A stretch of DNA of 64,000 bases from Mycobacterium paragordonae. Its GTDB lineage: Bacteria; Actinomycetota; Actinomycetes; Mycobacteriales; Mycobacteriaceae. Under the pieces are notes generated by a model. The model saw only the letters and a list, made by a program, of their open reading frames with translations, did not search any database and had not been told where the DNA came from. Position numbers and translations under genes: made by a program. The stretch spans positions 5,208,001 through 5,272,000 of the forward strand of contig NZ_CP025546.1 of the NCBI RefSeq assembly GCF_003614435.1. The letters are read 5' to 3'. Shown here piece by piece: positions 46,212 through 56,528 of this stretch. The stretch's first letter is position 1. Each line of letters begins with the position of its first letter.

Positions 46212-48101
46212 CTACCCGCGTGCCTTGGCGCGCGAGCGGCTGCGGGCGCGTGAGGTGGCGTCCAGCTCGACCTTGCGCACCCGGACGATCTCCGGGGTCA
46301 CCTCGACGCATTCATCCTGGGCGCAGAACTCCATGGCCTGCTCCAGGTCGAGCTCGAGGGGCTTGGCCAGGGTCTCGATGACGTCGGCGGTCGAGGACCG
46401 CATATTGGTGAGCTTCTTCTCCCGGGTGACGTTGATATCGAGGTCCTCGGCCCGCGGGTTGATCCCGACGACCATGCCTTCGTAGGTGTCCTGACCCGGT
46501 TCGACGAAGAACTGGCCGCGGTCGGCGAGCGCGATCAGCGCGAACGGGGTGATGGTGCCGGTGCGGTCGGACACCAGCGAGCCGGTGTGGCGGGCGCGAA
46601 TCTCGCCGGCCCACGGCCGGTAGCCGTCGAACACCGCGTTGGCGATGCCGGTGCCGCGCGTGAGAGTGAGGAAGTCGGTGCGGAAGCCGATCAGGCCGCG
46701 GCTGGGCACGATGAAGTCCATCCGGACCCAGCCGGCCGCGTGGTTGGTCATCTCCTCCATGCGCCCCTTGCGGGCGGCCATCAGCTGCGTGATCGCACCT
46801 ACGAATTCCTCGGGGCAGTCGATCGTCATCGCTTCGAACGGCTCGTGCAGCTTGCCGTCGATCGTTCTGGTGACCACCTGCGGCTTGCCGACGGTCAGCT
46901 CGAATCCCTCGCGCCGCATCGTCTCCACCAGGACGGCCAGCGCCAGCTCGCCTCGGCCCTGCACCTCCCATGCGTCCGGTCGGCCGATGTCGACGACCCG
47001 GATCGAGACGTTGCCGATCAACTCGGTGTCCAGCCGGTTGCGGACCATGCGTGCCGTCAGCTTGTGCCCGGACACCTTGCCGGCCAGCGGCGAGGTGTTG
47101 GTGCCGATGGTCACCGAGATGGCCGGTTCGTCGACGTGGATCCGCGGCAGGGCGTGGGCATGGTCGGGGTCGGCAAGGGTGTCGCCGATCATGATCTCGG
47201 GCAGCCCTGCCACCGCAACAATGTCTCCTGCTGTCGCCTCCTCTGTCGGGCTGCGCTCGACGCCCTCGGTGGCCAGCAGTTCGGTGATCTTGGCGTTGGT
47301 GATGACGGGCACCCCGTCCACTTCGCGCATCCACGCCACCTGCTGGCCTTTGCGCAGCTTGCCGTTGTAGATGCGGATCAGTGCCAACCGGCCCAGGAAC
47401 GCCGATGCGTCCAGGTTGGTGACCAGGGCCTGCAAGGGCGCCTCCGGGTCACCCGAGGGCGCCGGAATGTGCTCCATCAGCACTTCGAAGAGCGGGTCGA
47501 GGTTGTCACCGGCCGGAACCTCGCCGTCGGCGGGTTGCTCGGTGCAGGCGATGCCGGCGCGCCCCGAGGCATACAGCGTCGGCAGGCCCAGCGCGTGTTC
47601 GGCCGCCGCGGCCGCTTCGGGGTCGAGGTCGGAGGCAACGTCGAGCAGCAGATCGTGGCTGGCGTCGACGACCTCGCCGATCCGGGCATCGGGGCGGTCG
47701 GTCTTGTTGACGACGAGAATCACCGGCAGATGCGCCTGCAGCGCCTTGCGAAGCACGAACCGGGTCTGCGGCAGCGGGCCCTCCGACGCGTCGACCAGCA
47801 GCAACACCCCGTCCACCATGGACAGGCCGCGTTCGACCTCGCCGCCGAAGTCGGCGTGGCCGGGAGTGTCGATGACATTTATTACTGTCAGCGTTCCGTC
47901 CGCGTTGTGACGGTGCACGGCCGTGTTCTTGGCCAGGATGGTGATGCCTTTTTCCTTCTCCAGGTCACCGCTGTCCATGATGCGTTCCTGGGTGTCGTCA
48001 CCACGGTGGGTCAGCGCACCGGACTGTCGCAGCATCGCGTCGACCAGGGTTGTTTTGCCGTGGTCGACGTGGGCGACGATGGCGACATTGCGGAATGGCA
48101 C
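46212..48101 (-). CDS. typA: Ribosome-associated GTPase TypA/BipA
   Basis: A 629-residue translational GTPase. G motifs are visible: HVDHGKTT (11-18), DTPGHADF and NKTDRPDA, then EF-G-like domains and the BipA C-terminal region ([26 protein letters not shown]). It binds the ribosome and supports assembly or stress translation. A basic tail ([13 protein letters not shown]) ends the protein. Length fits Rv1165. It lies between narI and lpqW on the same strand. Confidence 0.97.
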   Translation of the reverse strand: MPFRNVAIVAHVDHGKTTLVDAMLRQSGALTHRGDDTQERIMDSGDLEKEKGITILAKNTAVHRHNADGTLTVINVIDTPGHADFGGEVERGLSMVDGVLLLVDASEGPLPQTRFVLRKALQAHLPVILVVNKTDRPDARIGEVVDASHDLLLDVASDLDPEAAAAAEHALGLPTLYASGRAGIACTEQPADGEVPAGDNLDPLFEVLMEHIPAPSGDPEAPLQALVTNLDASAFLGRLALIRIYNGKLRKGQQVAWMREVDGVPVITNAKITELLATEGVERSPTEEATAGDIVAVAGLPEIMIGDTLADPDHAHALPRIHVDEPAISVTIGTNTSPLAGKVSGHKLTARMVRNRLDTELIGNVSIRVVDIGRPDAWEVQGRGELALAVLVETMRREGFELTVGKPQVVTRTIDGKLHEPFEAMTIDCPEEFVGAITQLMAARKGRMEEMTNHAAGWVRMDFIVPSRGLIGFRTDFLTLTRGTGIANAVFDGYRPWAGEIRARHTGSLVSDRTGTITPFALIALADRGQFFVEPGQDTYEGMVVGINPRAEDLDINVTREKKLTNMRSSTADVIETLAKPLELDLEQAMEFCAQDECVEVTPEIVRVRKVELDATSRARSRSRAKARG

Positions 48102-48171
48102 GTCGGTGATTGTGGCAGCGGGGCCCGTTAATAGCGAACCGGGCAGGTCACCCCCGGCTCGGTCAGCGCGG

Positions 48172-48903
48172 TCACCAGCCCCGTCGGCGCGGCGCCGAAC
48201 CGATCAAGTGGTGTTTTTCCGCCGTGGCGCGGCTGCGGTAGACGATGTAGGGCCGGAACAGGTAGCCGACCGGCGCGCTGAACGCGTGGATCAGCCGGGT
48301 GAACGGCCACAGCGCGAACAACAGCAGCGCGATGAACACGTGGATCTGGTAGTACGCCGCAGCGTGCACCATCAGGTCGCCGCGCGGGTCGAGGATCCAG
48401 ATCGACCGGAACCAGACGGACACCCGTTGCCGGTAGTCGTGCAATTCGCCGAAGTGGGTAAGTCCCATCAGCGTGCAACTCAGGCCGGCCACCAGTGCGC
48501 ACACCAGCACGACATACATCAGTTTGTCGTTGCGGGTGGTGGCCAGGGACACCGCCGCGCGGGTGCGTCGCCGGTAGATGAGCAGCCCGATGCCCAGCAG
48601 GGTGGCGGCACCGGCCGGGACGCCCAGTAGCAGCGCCTGCAGGTGATAGAGGTGATCACTCATCCCGACCGCTCGGGTCCAGGACTCGGGAACGAACAGT
48701 CCCATGACGTGACCCATGATCACCGCGAGGCTGCCGAAGTGGAACAGCGGATTGGCGATGGACAGCAACCGCGACTCGTAGAGCTGCGAGGAACGGCTGG
48801 TCCAGCCGAACTTGTCGTAGCGGTACCGCCACCAGGCGCCGACGACCGCGATGGAAATAACGACGTACGGGATGTCGTCCCAGAAGATCTCCAGCAATTT
48901 CAT
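48172..48903 (-). CDS. narI: Respiratory nitrate reductase gamma subunit (NarI)
   Basis: A 243-residue b-type cytochrome with five transmembrane helices that passes quinol electrons to NarH. Heme-ligand His residues are visible in PLFHFGSLAVIMGHVMG and HAAAYYQIHVF. The ATG at 48903 gives the usual MKLLEIFWDDIPYV start, 10 bp downstream of narJ. It is last in narGHJI. Confidence 0.95.
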   Translation of the reverse strand: MKLLEIFWDDIPYVVISIAVVGAWWRYRYDKFGWTSRSSQLYESRLLSIANPLFHFGSLAVIMGHVMGLFVPESWTRAVGMSDHLYHLQALLLGVPAGAATLLGIGLLIYRRRTRAAVSLATTRNDKLMYVVLVCALVAGLSCTLMGLTHFGELHDYRQRVSVWFRSIWILDPRGDLMVHAAAYYQIHVFIALLLFALWPFTRLIHAFSAPVGYLFRPYIVYRSRATAEKHHLIGSAPRRRGW

Positions 48904-48914
48904 ATGCACCGCGC

Positions 48915-49574
48915 TCAGCCTCCCTCGGCGCGCCGGGGTGGCACGGTCAGCGTGAACGGTTGCAGTCCAACAGATTCCGTGGGTGGTCCGGAGTCGGCAA
49001 GGCATTGCGCCCGGCGCGACTGCTGGCCGGTGGTGGCGGGCAGCGTCGCGCACACCGCCGCGACGGCGTGCTGATAGGGCGACCCGATCTCCGCCAGCGC
49101 CCCCCGCAACACGTCGAGAGGAACGCGGTGCTCGCTGAGCAGGCGTCGCCCGGCATCGGGGTCGACGGTGGCGGCGAACTCCAGTACCACGGGCAGGTGA
49201 TCCGGCGCCTCGGCACCAGGCGGCTCGACACCCGCCTGCCGGTATACCGTTGCAAACGCCAGCATTTCGCGGCCCCGGTTGCGGGTGTCCCCGGCCGTCC
49301 AATAGGTCAGGTACATGGTGGCGCGCCGCCGCATGTCGAACGTCTCGACGTAGCGCGCCGCGGCGGCCATCGTCGAGCAGGAGCGCAACGCCGCGGCCGT
49401 CTGGCCCAGCAGCGCCGCGGGAGTACCGCTGAGGTGGCTCAGCAGCTCGTCGACGATGTCCAGCCGCTCCGACATCCCGTCATCGGGATAGGCCAGCAGC
49501 AGTGAGGCCCCTTGCCACACCAGACGGTCCCGCATGGTGTCGGCGGTTGCCCGCGCGCGAGACAGCAGCTTCAT
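48915..49574 (-). CDS. narJ: Nitrate reductase assembly chaperone (NarJ/NarW)
   Basis: A 219-residue cytosolic chaperone needed to insert the molybdenum cofactor into NarG before membrane docking. It is all-helical with the family segment DMRRRATMYLTYWTAGDTRNRG. Its ATG overlaps the narH stop (ATGA), which supports the start at 49574. The C-terminal 25 residues are poorly conserved. Confidence 0.93.
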   Translation of the reverse strand: MKLLSRARATADTMRDRLVWQGASLLLAYPDDGMSERLDIVDELLSHLSGTPAALLGQTAAALRSCSTMAAAARYVETFDMRRRATMYLTYWTAGDTRNRGREMLAFATVYRQAGVEPPGAEAPDHLPVVLEFAATVDPDAGRRLLSEHRVPLDVLRGALAEIGSPYQHAVAAVCATLPATTGQQSRRAQCLADSGPPTESVGLQPFTLTVPPRRAEGG

Positions 49575-51193
49575 CGGCGCACCGGCTTCGACTCGGGGAA
49601 CAAGCTCTCGGGTTTGCCTCTGCCGTCCCAATTCAGCAGGTTGGTCTGGCGTTGCCGCAGCGCGTGAAAAGTCTCCACAGCGACCGGAACCGGGTTCCCG
49701 CTGCCCTCGCCGAACGGGCCCGACTCATACATTCCGGGTCCGCCGTCGAAGGACAACGAACATCCCGTCTCGTCGGACGGCGCCGCAGCGTGCCCATCCG
49801 CCGCGTACGCCGTCGGAATGACGTACCGCTCTTCGTATTTCGCGATAGCGAGCAGGCGGTACATTTCGTAGATCTGCTCCTCGGTCATTCCGACCGCCTG
49901 CGGAATGCGCGGCTGGGTCGGCCTGCCCAGGTTGATGTCGCGCATGTATGACCGCATCGCCGCCAGCCGCCGCAGCACGCCGGCGACCACCTCGGTGTCA
50001 CCGGCCGTGAAGAGTTCAGCAAGGTACTGGATCGGAATGCGCAGGGCCTCCAAGGCGCCGAACAAGTTACCCAGATCCTCGCCGTCGTGGCCGTCGTGGC
50101 TGACGGCGTCCACCACCGGCGACAACGGCGGGATGTACCAAACCATCGGCATCGTCCGATATTCCGGATGCAGGGGCAGCGCGACCTTGTAGGTGTTGAT
50201 CAGTGCATAAACCGGCGAGCGCTGAGCGGCATCGATCCACTCCTGCGAGATGCCTTGCGTCCGCGCGCCGGCAATGACCTCAGGATCGTTGGGGTCCAGC
50301 AGAATTCGTCGCTGCGCCTCGTAAAGGTCGGTGTCGTTGGGCACCGACGCCGCCTCGAGCACCCGGTCGGCGTCGTACAACACCAGACCGAGGTAGCGCA
50401 ACCGCCCCACACACGTTTCCGAGCACACTGTCGGCAATCCGACCTCGACGCGCGGGTAGCACAGGGTGCACTTCTCGGCCTTACCGGTCTGGTGGTTGAA
50501 ATAGACCTTCTTGTAAGGACATCCGGACACACACATGCGCCAGCCCCGGCACCGGTCCTGGTCGACCAGCACAATGCCGTCCTCGGTCCGCTTGTACATC
50601 GCACCGGACGGGCACGAGGCCACGCACGACGGGTTCAGGCAGTGCTCGCAGATCCGCGGCAGGTAGAACATGAAGGCTTCTTCGAGCCTGAGTTTGACGT
50701 CCTGGCTGACCTTCTTCAGGATCGGGTCGTCGGGCACGATCTCCGTTGAGCCGGCCAGGTTGTCGTCCCAGTTCGAACCCCAGGACACCTTCATCGGCTG
50801 ACCGGTGATCTGGCTGCGGGGCGCCGCGGTGGGAAAGGTGTCGCCCGCGGGCGCCTGGGTCAGGTTTTCGTAGTCGTAGGTCCAGGGCTCGTAGTAGTCG
50901 GTGATGGTGGGCAGGGTGGGATTGGCGAAGATGCGCAGCAGCTTCTGGAAGCGGCCCCCGTCGCGCAACCTCAGCCGCCCTTTGTCATCGCGCTGCCATC
51001 CCCCACGCCAGCGGTCCTGATCTTCGTAAGTGCGCGGATACCCCACTCCCGGACGGGTTTCGACGTTGTTGAACCACACGTACTCGGTGCCCGGGCGATT
51101 GGTCCACGCCTGCTTGCACGTCACCGAACAGGTGTGGCAGCCGATGCACTTGTCGAGGTTCATCACCATCGCCAACTGCGCCATGACTTTCAT
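49571..51193 (-). CDS. narH: Respiratory nitrate reductase beta subunit (NarH)
   Basis: A 540-residue iron-sulfur subunit with four clusters. The first ligands are CIGCHTCSVTC (C16-C26), and further Cys groups occur in CEHCLNPSCVASC, CRGWRMCVSGC and CTLCYPR. The Trp in CRGWRMC marks the usual 3Fe-4S site. It transfers electrons from NarI heme to NarG. It starts directly at the narG stop codon. Confidence 0.97.
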   Translation of the reverse strand: MKVMAQLAMVMNLDKCIGCHTCSVTCKQAWTNRPGTEYVWFNNVETRPGVGYPRTYEDQDRWRGGWQRDDKGRLRLRDGGRFQKLLRIFANPTLPTITDYYEPWTYDYENLTQAPAGDTFPTAAPRSQITGQPMKVSWGSNWDDNLAGSTEIVPDDPILKKVSQDVKLRLEEAFMFYLPRICEHCLNPSCVASCPSGAMYKRTEDGIVLVDQDRCRGWRMCVSGCPYKKVYFNHQTGKAEKCTLCYPRVEVGLPTVCSETCVGRLRYLGLVLYDADRVLEAASVPNDTDLYEAQRRILLDPNDPEVIAGARTQGISQEWIDAAQRSPVYALINTYKVALPLHPEYRTMPMVWYIPPLSPVVDAVSHDGHDGEDLGNLFGALEALRIPIQYLAELFTAGDTEVVAGVLRRLAAMRSYMRDINLGRPTQPRIPQAVGMTEEQIYEMYRLLAIAKYEERYVIPTAYAADGHAAAPSDETGCSLSFDGGPGMYESGPFGEGSGNPVPVAVETFHALRQRQTNLLNWDGRGKPESLFPESKPVRR

Positions 51194-54100
51194 CTAGTAG
51201 GCCACCTCCTGGCTGCGACGGCGCACCACCGTCACCTCGTCACGCTGATTGCCGGTCGGCCCGAGATAGTTGAACCCGAAGGTGTGCTGACCGTAGCCAC
51301 CGGCGAGGTGGCTGGGTTTGATACGCACCCGGGTCAGCGCGTTGTGGTTGCCGCCGCGCTTGTTGTTGGTCTCGGTCCGCGGCGTGTCCACGGTGCGCTC
51401 CTGCACGTGGTAGACGAACACCACGCCGTCGGGCATCCGGTGCGACACGATCGCGCGGCACACGTAGATGCCGTTGGCGTTGACCGCTTCGACCCAATCA
51501 TTATCGTGGACTTGGATTTTCGCAGCATCTCCCGGACTCATCCACATGGTCGGACCACCGCGGGACAGCGACAGCATGTACAAGTTGTCCTGGTAGGTCG
51601 AATGGAAGGACCACTTCGAATGCGGTGTGAGATACCGCACGGTGAGCCCGATCCCGTCACCGCCCGGTCCGAGCCGGGGCTGATGGAACAGCCGCGCCAT
51701 GTCCAGCGGCGGCCGGTAGACGGGTAGCTGTTCGCCGAGTTCTTCCACCCAGTCGTGGGCGAGATAGAAATGCATCCGCCCGGTGAGGGTGTGGAAGGGT
51801 TTGAGATTCTCGATGTTGATCGTGAACGGCGCGTACCGACGGCCACCGGTTTCGCTGCCCGACCACTCCGGGCTGGTGATCACCGGCACCGGACGCGCCT
51901 GGGTGTCGGCGTAGGTGATGCGTTTCTCCTCGCTGCCCTCGGCCAGATGCGCCAGCCGCTGCCCGGTGCGTTTCTCCAATTCGAGGAACCCCTCGACCGC
52001 GAGTCGCCCATTGCAGGTTCCGGACAGGGCGAGAATGGTGTCCGCCATTGCCCGGGCGGTGGTGATCGCCGGACGGCCCACGGCGACACCGGAATTCATC
52101 ACGCCGAACCGGGCGGCCAGCTCGCTGATCTCACGGACCGGATGGACGGTGTTGCCCTTGACCGTGATGCCGAAGGTGTCGACGAGTGGTCCCAGCGTCA
52201 CCCACTTGTCGTAGGTGGCCCCGTAGTCGCGCTCGACGACAGTGAGCTTGCCCATGGTGGCTCCCGGCACCGGTGTCTCACCGGTCTCGTGCCAATCCCG
52301 CTGGGTGCCTTCCGGGTACGCCATCGCGTCCGGACTGTCGTGTTGCAACGCGGTCATCACCACGTCGGCGCGCGTGCCGAGGTGTTGCTTGGCCAGCGCG
52401 CTGAACACGCGCGCGATCGCGGCGAATGCGTCGAAATCCGAACGGGTTTCCCACGGCGGGTCGATCGCCGGACTGAACGCATGCACGTAGGGGTGCATAT
52501 CCGTGCTCGACAGGTCGTGCTTCTCGTACCAGGTCGCGGCGGGCAGCACCACATCGGACACCAGTGTCGTCGACGTCATCCGGAAGTCGATGGACGTCAT
52601 CAGGTCCAGCTTGCCCTCGGGCACGCCGGCGGCAGGAGCCTCGGCCTGCACGTTCGAGTCGGTGCCCAGCAGATGCCGCAGGAAGTACTCACCGCCCTTG
52701 CCTGATGAGCCGATCAGGTTGGCGCGCCACACGGTGAGCACCCGCGGCCAGTTGACCGGGTTGTCCGGATCGCTCACCGCCAGGTTCAACTTGCGCTCGC
52801 CCAGCTGTTCGGCGACGTAGTCGGCGATATCCCGTCCGGCCGCTCGCGCCTCGTCGGCGACATCGAGGCTGGACCGGTCGAACTGGGGGTAGAACGGGCT
52901 CCACCCCATCGCCGCGGCGGAGGTCAGCAGACCCATCGTGTGTTTGCCGTCGAACCGTCCGCGTCCGGCCGGGCTGGCCAACTTGTCGGCTCCGTAGTCG
53001 TCGTAGCGCCACTGGTCGGTGTGCGCGTACCAGTACGAGGCGCCGGGCACCTGCCGCGGCGGCCGCGCCCAATCGCTGGCGTTGGCCATGGTCTGCCACC
53101 CGCTCAGCGGACGCACCTTCTCCTGCCCGACGTAGTGTGCCCACCCTCCGCCGTTGCGGCCCATCGATCCGGTCAGCATCAACAGTGCCAGCACGGCGCG
53201 GTACATGACGTCGCTGTGGAACCAGTGGCAGATGCCTCCGCCCATGATCACCATCGAGCGTCCACCGGATTCCTCTGCGTTGCGGGCGAATTCCCGCGCC
53301 ACGCGGATGGCCTGTGCGGCCGGGACCCCGGTGATCGGTTCCTGCCACGCTGGGGTGTTCTGCCGGCTGGGGTCGTCGTAGCCGGTCGGCCAGTCGCCGG
53401 GCAGCCCCTCGCGATACACGCTGTAATGAGCCAGCATCAGGTCGAACACCGTGCACACCAGATGCGTTCCCACCCGGCGCACCGGCACGCCCCGCTGCAC
53501 CGTCTCACCGTGGCCGTCGACGGTGTCGAAGCTGGGCAGTTCGACCAGTGCGGCCCCATCGGGGCCTTCGACGCTCAGCGCCGGCACCAGCGGTCCCAGG
53601 TCCAGGTTCCACTTCCCGACACCGTCCTCGCCGAACCGGAAACCCAGTGAGCCGTGCGGTATCACGACGCGACCGGTGACCTCGTCCAGCAGCGCCGGTT
53701 TGAAGGCCGAGTTCTCCACCTCCTGGCCGATGTCGGCGGCAGTAAGGAACTTTCCCGGAACGAGCGCCTCGCCGCGTTGTTCCAGCTTGATCAGAAACGG
53801 CAGGTCGGTATAGCGCCGCACATAGTCGGTGAAGAACGGAACCTGTTGTTTCACATAGCATTCCGCGAGGATCACATGTCCCATCGCCATGGCCAGCGCC
53901 GCATCGGTGCCGGCGGCGCAGCGCATCCACTCGTCCGCGAACTTCGTGTTGTCCGCGTAGTCGGGACTGACCACCACCACCTTGGCTCCGCGGTAACGCG
54001 CCTCGGCCATCCAGTGCGCGTCGGGCGTGCGGGTGATCGGCACGTTGGAACCCCACATCACCAAATACGAAGCGTCCCACCAGTCTCCGGATTCCGGCAC

Positions 54101-54841
54101 GTCGGTCTGGTCGCCGAAAACCTGCGGAGATGCCACCGGCAGGTCGGCGTACCAGTCGTAAAACGACGTCATCACGCCGCCGATCAACTCGACGAACCTG
54201 GATCCGGCGGCGTGGCTGACCATCGACATCGCCGGTATCGGCGTGAAACCGGCAACGCGGTCCGGGCCGTAGGTCTTGATCGTGTGGACGTGGGCGGCGG
54301 CGATCATCTCCGTCGCCTCGGCCCAGCTCACCCGGATCAAACCGCCCTTGCCCCTGGCTTGTTGATAGCGACGGCGCCGCTCGGCGTCGGCCTGGATGTC
54401 TGCCCACGCCAGTACCGGGTCACCGAGCCGGGCCTTGGCCTCGCGGAACATCTCCACCAGCACGCCCCTGGCGTAGGGATAGCGCACCCGCGTCGGCGAA
54501 TAGCTGTACCAGGAGAAAGACGCGCCCCGGGGACACCCGCGCGGTTCGTATTCGGGACGGTCCGGACCCACGGACGGATAGTCGGTCTGCTGGGTCTCCC
54601 AGGTGATGATGCCGTCCTTGACGTAGATCTTCCAGGAACACGATCCGGTGCAGTTGACCCCGTGGGTGGACCGAACCACCTTGTCGTGGCTCCATCGATC
54701 GCGGTAGAAGACATCGCCTTCGCGGCCACCGCGCCGAGTGACGGTGCGCAGGTCTGCCGAGAATTCTCCGGGTGTGAAGAACCGGCCGCTGCGCTCCAGG
54801 AGTTCTTCGAGGTGCCCACCGATGCGTGGGGTGGCAGTCAA
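51194..54841 (-). CDS. narG: Respiratory nitrate reductase alpha subunit (NarG)
   Basis: A 1215-residue molybdopterin guanine dinucleotide enzyme reducing nitrate to nitrite at the inner membrane face. The FS0 cluster ligands are H60, C64, C68 and C103 (THGVNCTGSC; RGCPRG), and the Mo-ligand Asp context YDWYADLP is present. A TTG start with AGGAGG ten bases upstream is used. It appears slightly shorter than M. tuberculosis NarG (1232, from memory) because of a small deletion near VQAEAPAAGVPEGK. It is first in narGHJI. The 193-bp upstream gap holds no certain regulator site. Confidence 0.97.
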   Translation of the reverse strand: MTATPRIGGHLEELLERSGRFFTPGEFSADLRTVTRRGGREGDVFYRDRWSHDKVVRSTHGVNCTGSCSWKIYVKDGIITWETQQTDYPSVGPDRPEYEPRGCPRGASFSWYSYSPTRVRYPYARGVLVEMFREAKARLGDPVLAWADIQADAERRRRYQQARGKGGLIRVSWAEATEMIAAAHVHTIKTYGPDRVAGFTPIPAMSMVSHAAGSRFVELIGGVMTSFYDWYADLPVASPQVFGDQTDVPESGDWWDASYLVMWGSNVPITRTPDAHWMAEARYRGAKVVVVSPDYADNTKFADEWMRCAAGTDAALAMAMGHVILAECYVKQQVPFFTDYVRRYTDLPFLIKLEQRGEALVPGKFLTAADIGQEVENSAFKPALLDEVTGRVVIPHGSLGFRFGEDGVGKWNLDLGPLVPALSVEGPDGAALVELPSFDTVDGHGETVQRGVPVRRVGTHLVCTVFDLMLAHYSVYREGLPGDWPTGYDDPSRQNTPAWQEPITGVPAAQAIRVAREFARNAEESGGRSMVIMGGGICHWFHSDVMYRAVLALLMLTGSMGRNGGGWAHYVGQEKVRPLSGWQTMANASDWARPPRQVPGASYWYAHTDQWRYDDYGADKLASPAGRGRFDGKHTMGLLTSAAAMGWSPFYPQFDRSSLDVADEARAAGRDIADYVAEQLGERKLNLAVSDPDNPVNWPRVLTVWRANLIGSSGKGGEYFLRHLLGTDSNVQAEAPAAGVPEGKLDLMTSIDFRMTSTTLVSDVVLPAATWYEKHDLSSTDMHPYVHAFSPAIDPPWETRSDFDAFAAIARVFSALAKQHLGTRADVVMTALQHDSPDAMAYPEGTQRDWHETGETPVPGATMGKLTVVERDYGATYDKWVTLGPLVDTFGITVKGNTVHPVREISELAARFGVMNSGVAVGRPAITTARAMADTILALSGTCNGRLAVEGFLELEKRTGQRLAHLAEGSEEKRITYADTQARPVPVITSPEWSGSETGGRRYAPFTINIENLKPFHTLTGRMHFYLAHDWVEELGEQLPVYRPPLDMARLFHQPRLGPGGDGIGLTVRYLTPHSKWSFHSTYQDNLYMLSLSRGGPTMWMSPGDAAKIQVHDNDWVEAVNANGIYVCRAIVSHRMPDGVVFVYHVQERTVDTPRTETNNKRGGNHNALTRVRIKPSHLAGGYGQHTFGFNYLGPTGNQRDEVTVVRRRSQEVAY

Positions 54842-55034
54842 GGGTTTCAGGCCTCCTACTCACTCGCGGCGCGCGGCCGGGTGCGGTCCGACCGGTACGG
54901 CCGGCTAGTCCAAACCAGGGGTAGGTCAGGGTCCGTCAGTCCCAAGTTGACGTCGGCTACCTTCCGGGACCCTGTGCGTTGGCCGAAATGCGGCTGTGAG
55001 TAGCCATCAAGGTTGCTGTGCGTCGCGGCCGGCG

Positions 55035-56102
55035 TCAGCCGAAATCGCAAGCCTGATTTCCGCCCCGGCGTTTGGCCGCATACATGGCGCGGTCGGCAGC
55101 AGCAATCAGTTCGTCGAGTGACGCACCGCCGCCGGGGGCGCCCAGCGACCCCAGATCGGCACTGGCGGTACCGATGCTGGCCGTGATACCGGACGGGTGC
55201 TCGGCGATCGAACGACAGAGCGGCGGGGCAAGCGCTGCCACACCGTCGGGGGTGCAAGTGGCCGCGAGGAGAAACTCCTCGCCGCCGGCACGACAGATGA
55301 TTGCCTCCGGCGGAGACTGATCGCGCAGGAGTTCGGCCACGGCCTGCAGCAGGCGATCGCCGGCGGCATGACCGTGAGTGTCGTTGATTTGCTTGAAGTT
55401 ATCGAGATCGACCATCATGACCGCCAGACAAGTATGAGCGGCAGGGTGATTGACGAGACGCGCGGCGACAGCCTCGGCGAAGGCCCTCCGGTTCAACAGG
55501 CCGGTGAGCGGATCCTGCTGGGCGCGTTGCACGTATGACTCCACCGCCTGGGACATCCCCCAGATGATCAACGGCACCGAGAAGTTGGGGAAACAAATCA
55601 ACCAGAACGCGGTGACCGCGGCGGTGGAATCGGATGCGCCGGCCAGACGCAGCATCGAGTCGGTGGCGGCGACCATTGCGACCAGACTGTTGAGCACCAG
55701 CAGCCGCAGGTTGTGGAACAGCGCGATGTAACCACCGGTGACGGCGAGCGCCGTGCAAGCCAGCGCAGCCAGGGTCGGATTGGGTTGAACCACACTCCAG
55801 CCGCCGGCGGACAGCATGCCCGTGACCGCGGCGAACTGCGATTGACGCCGAGTCGGCCAGTGCGTGAGCCAGAAGTAGGTTGACCCGATACTGAAGACGA
55901 CCGCCACCGCGCTGATGATCCAGGCGACTGCGCTCGGCCGGCGCTGGGTGGCCAAGACGCTGAGCGGCACCCAGGCGGCCGAAGCGGACACGATCGCCAG
56001 GATCATCTGGGCCGATCGCATCAGCTTGCGCTGACGCAAAAATGTTGTGACCCAATCGAAATGATCAGGCCGGCGCCACCAGAGCGGCAGTCGCAGGATC
56101 AT
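55035..56102 (-). CDS. Membrane diguanylate cyclase (GGDEF domain)
   Basis: A 355-residue protein with five to six N-terminal transmembrane helices (about 30-185) and a C-terminal GGDEF domain starting at DPLTGLLNRRAF. The active-site loop is GGEEF (273-277) with DLDNFKQINDTHGH upstream, so it should make cyclic di-GMP. The RxxD inhibitory site is not seen. The ATG at 56102 follows the mutT2 stop by 16 bases; an earlier start would overlap mutT2. It has no counterpart at this position in M. tuberculosis. The input signal of the membrane part is unknown. Confidence 0.87.
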   Translation of the reverse strand: MILRLPLWWRRPDHFDWVTTFLRQRKLMRSAQMILAIVSASAAWVPLSVLATQRRPSAVAWIISAVAVVFSIGSTYFWLTHWPTRRQSQFAAVTGMLSAGGWSVVQPNPTLAALACTALAVTGGYIALFHNLRLLVLNSLVAMVAATDSMLRLAGASDSTAAVTAFWLICFPNFSVPLIIWGMSQAVESYVQRAQQDPLTGLLNRRAFAEAVAARLVNHPAAHTCLAVMMVDLDNFKQINDTHGHAAGDRLLQAVAELLRDQSPPEAIICRAGGEEFLLAATCTPDGVAALAPPLCRSIAEHPSGITASIGTASADLGSLGAPGGGASLDELIAAADRAMYAAKRRGGNQACDFG

Positions 56103-56118
56103 CGCGCCCGATGGTTGG

Positions 56119-56502
56119 TCATAGCGCTTCCGCCAGAGCATCGAGCCAGGCACGATCGGCCGGCACCCAGTCGACGTCGCCGAGCTCGTCGGCAGTCACC
56201 CAGCGCAGCGCCTGATGATCGCGGGGGTGCGGGTCGCCGCTCACCAGGCGCACCCGGTAAGCCCGCAGGGTCATCGCCTCGTTCAGCGCGACATCACCCC
56301 CCAGGCGTTCGCCGACGGCGACGTCGATCCCCAACTCTTCGGCCAGTTCACGTGCCAGCGCAACGGCCTCGGTCTCACCATCGGCGACCTTGCCGCCGGG
56401 AAGCTCCCAGCGGCCGGCCAGGTCCGGCGGGCGGAGGCGCTGTGCCACCAGCACCGCGCCACCGTTGATGACGGCACCGGCGACGACGATCTGGGTCGGC
56501 AT
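56119..56502 (-). CDS. mutT2: Nudix pyrophosphohydrolase MutT2
   Basis: A 127-residue Nudix enzyme hydrolysing (oxidised) nucleoside triphosphates. The full Nudix box GX5EX7REUXEEXGU is visible at 37-59 ([20 protein letters not shown]). In M. tuberculosis the homologue Rv1160 is MutT2. The ATG at 56502 is preferred to a TTG six bases upstream. It is divergent from the pterin dehydratase with only 26 bp between start codons. Confidence 0.92.
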   Translation of the reverse strand: MPTQIVVAGAVINGGAVLVAQRLRPPDLAGRWELPGGKVADGETEAVALARELAEELGIDVAVGERLGGDVALNEAMTLRAYRVRLVSGDPHPRDHQALRWVTADELGDVDWVPADRAWLDALAEAL

Positions 56503-56512
56503 GGCCAAAGAC

Positions 56513-56520
56513 GGTATACG
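56513..56520. promoter_or_regulatory. Shared divergent -10 region of mutT2 and pterin dehydratase
   Basis: The palindrome GTATAC gives TATACG on the plus strand (8 bp before the ATG at 56529) and TATACC on the minus strand (10 bp before the mutT2 ATG). Both genes appear to start almost leaderless from one overlapping core, so the promoters may compete. Confidence 0.5.
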
Positions 56521-56528
56521 GTCGGCTT

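Noticed and set aside
54924..54944. DosR-like box upstream of narG (GGGTCC-GTC-AGTCCC)
   Set aside because: Half sites are imperfect and the spacing is one base too long for the DosR consensus, so it is not called as a site.
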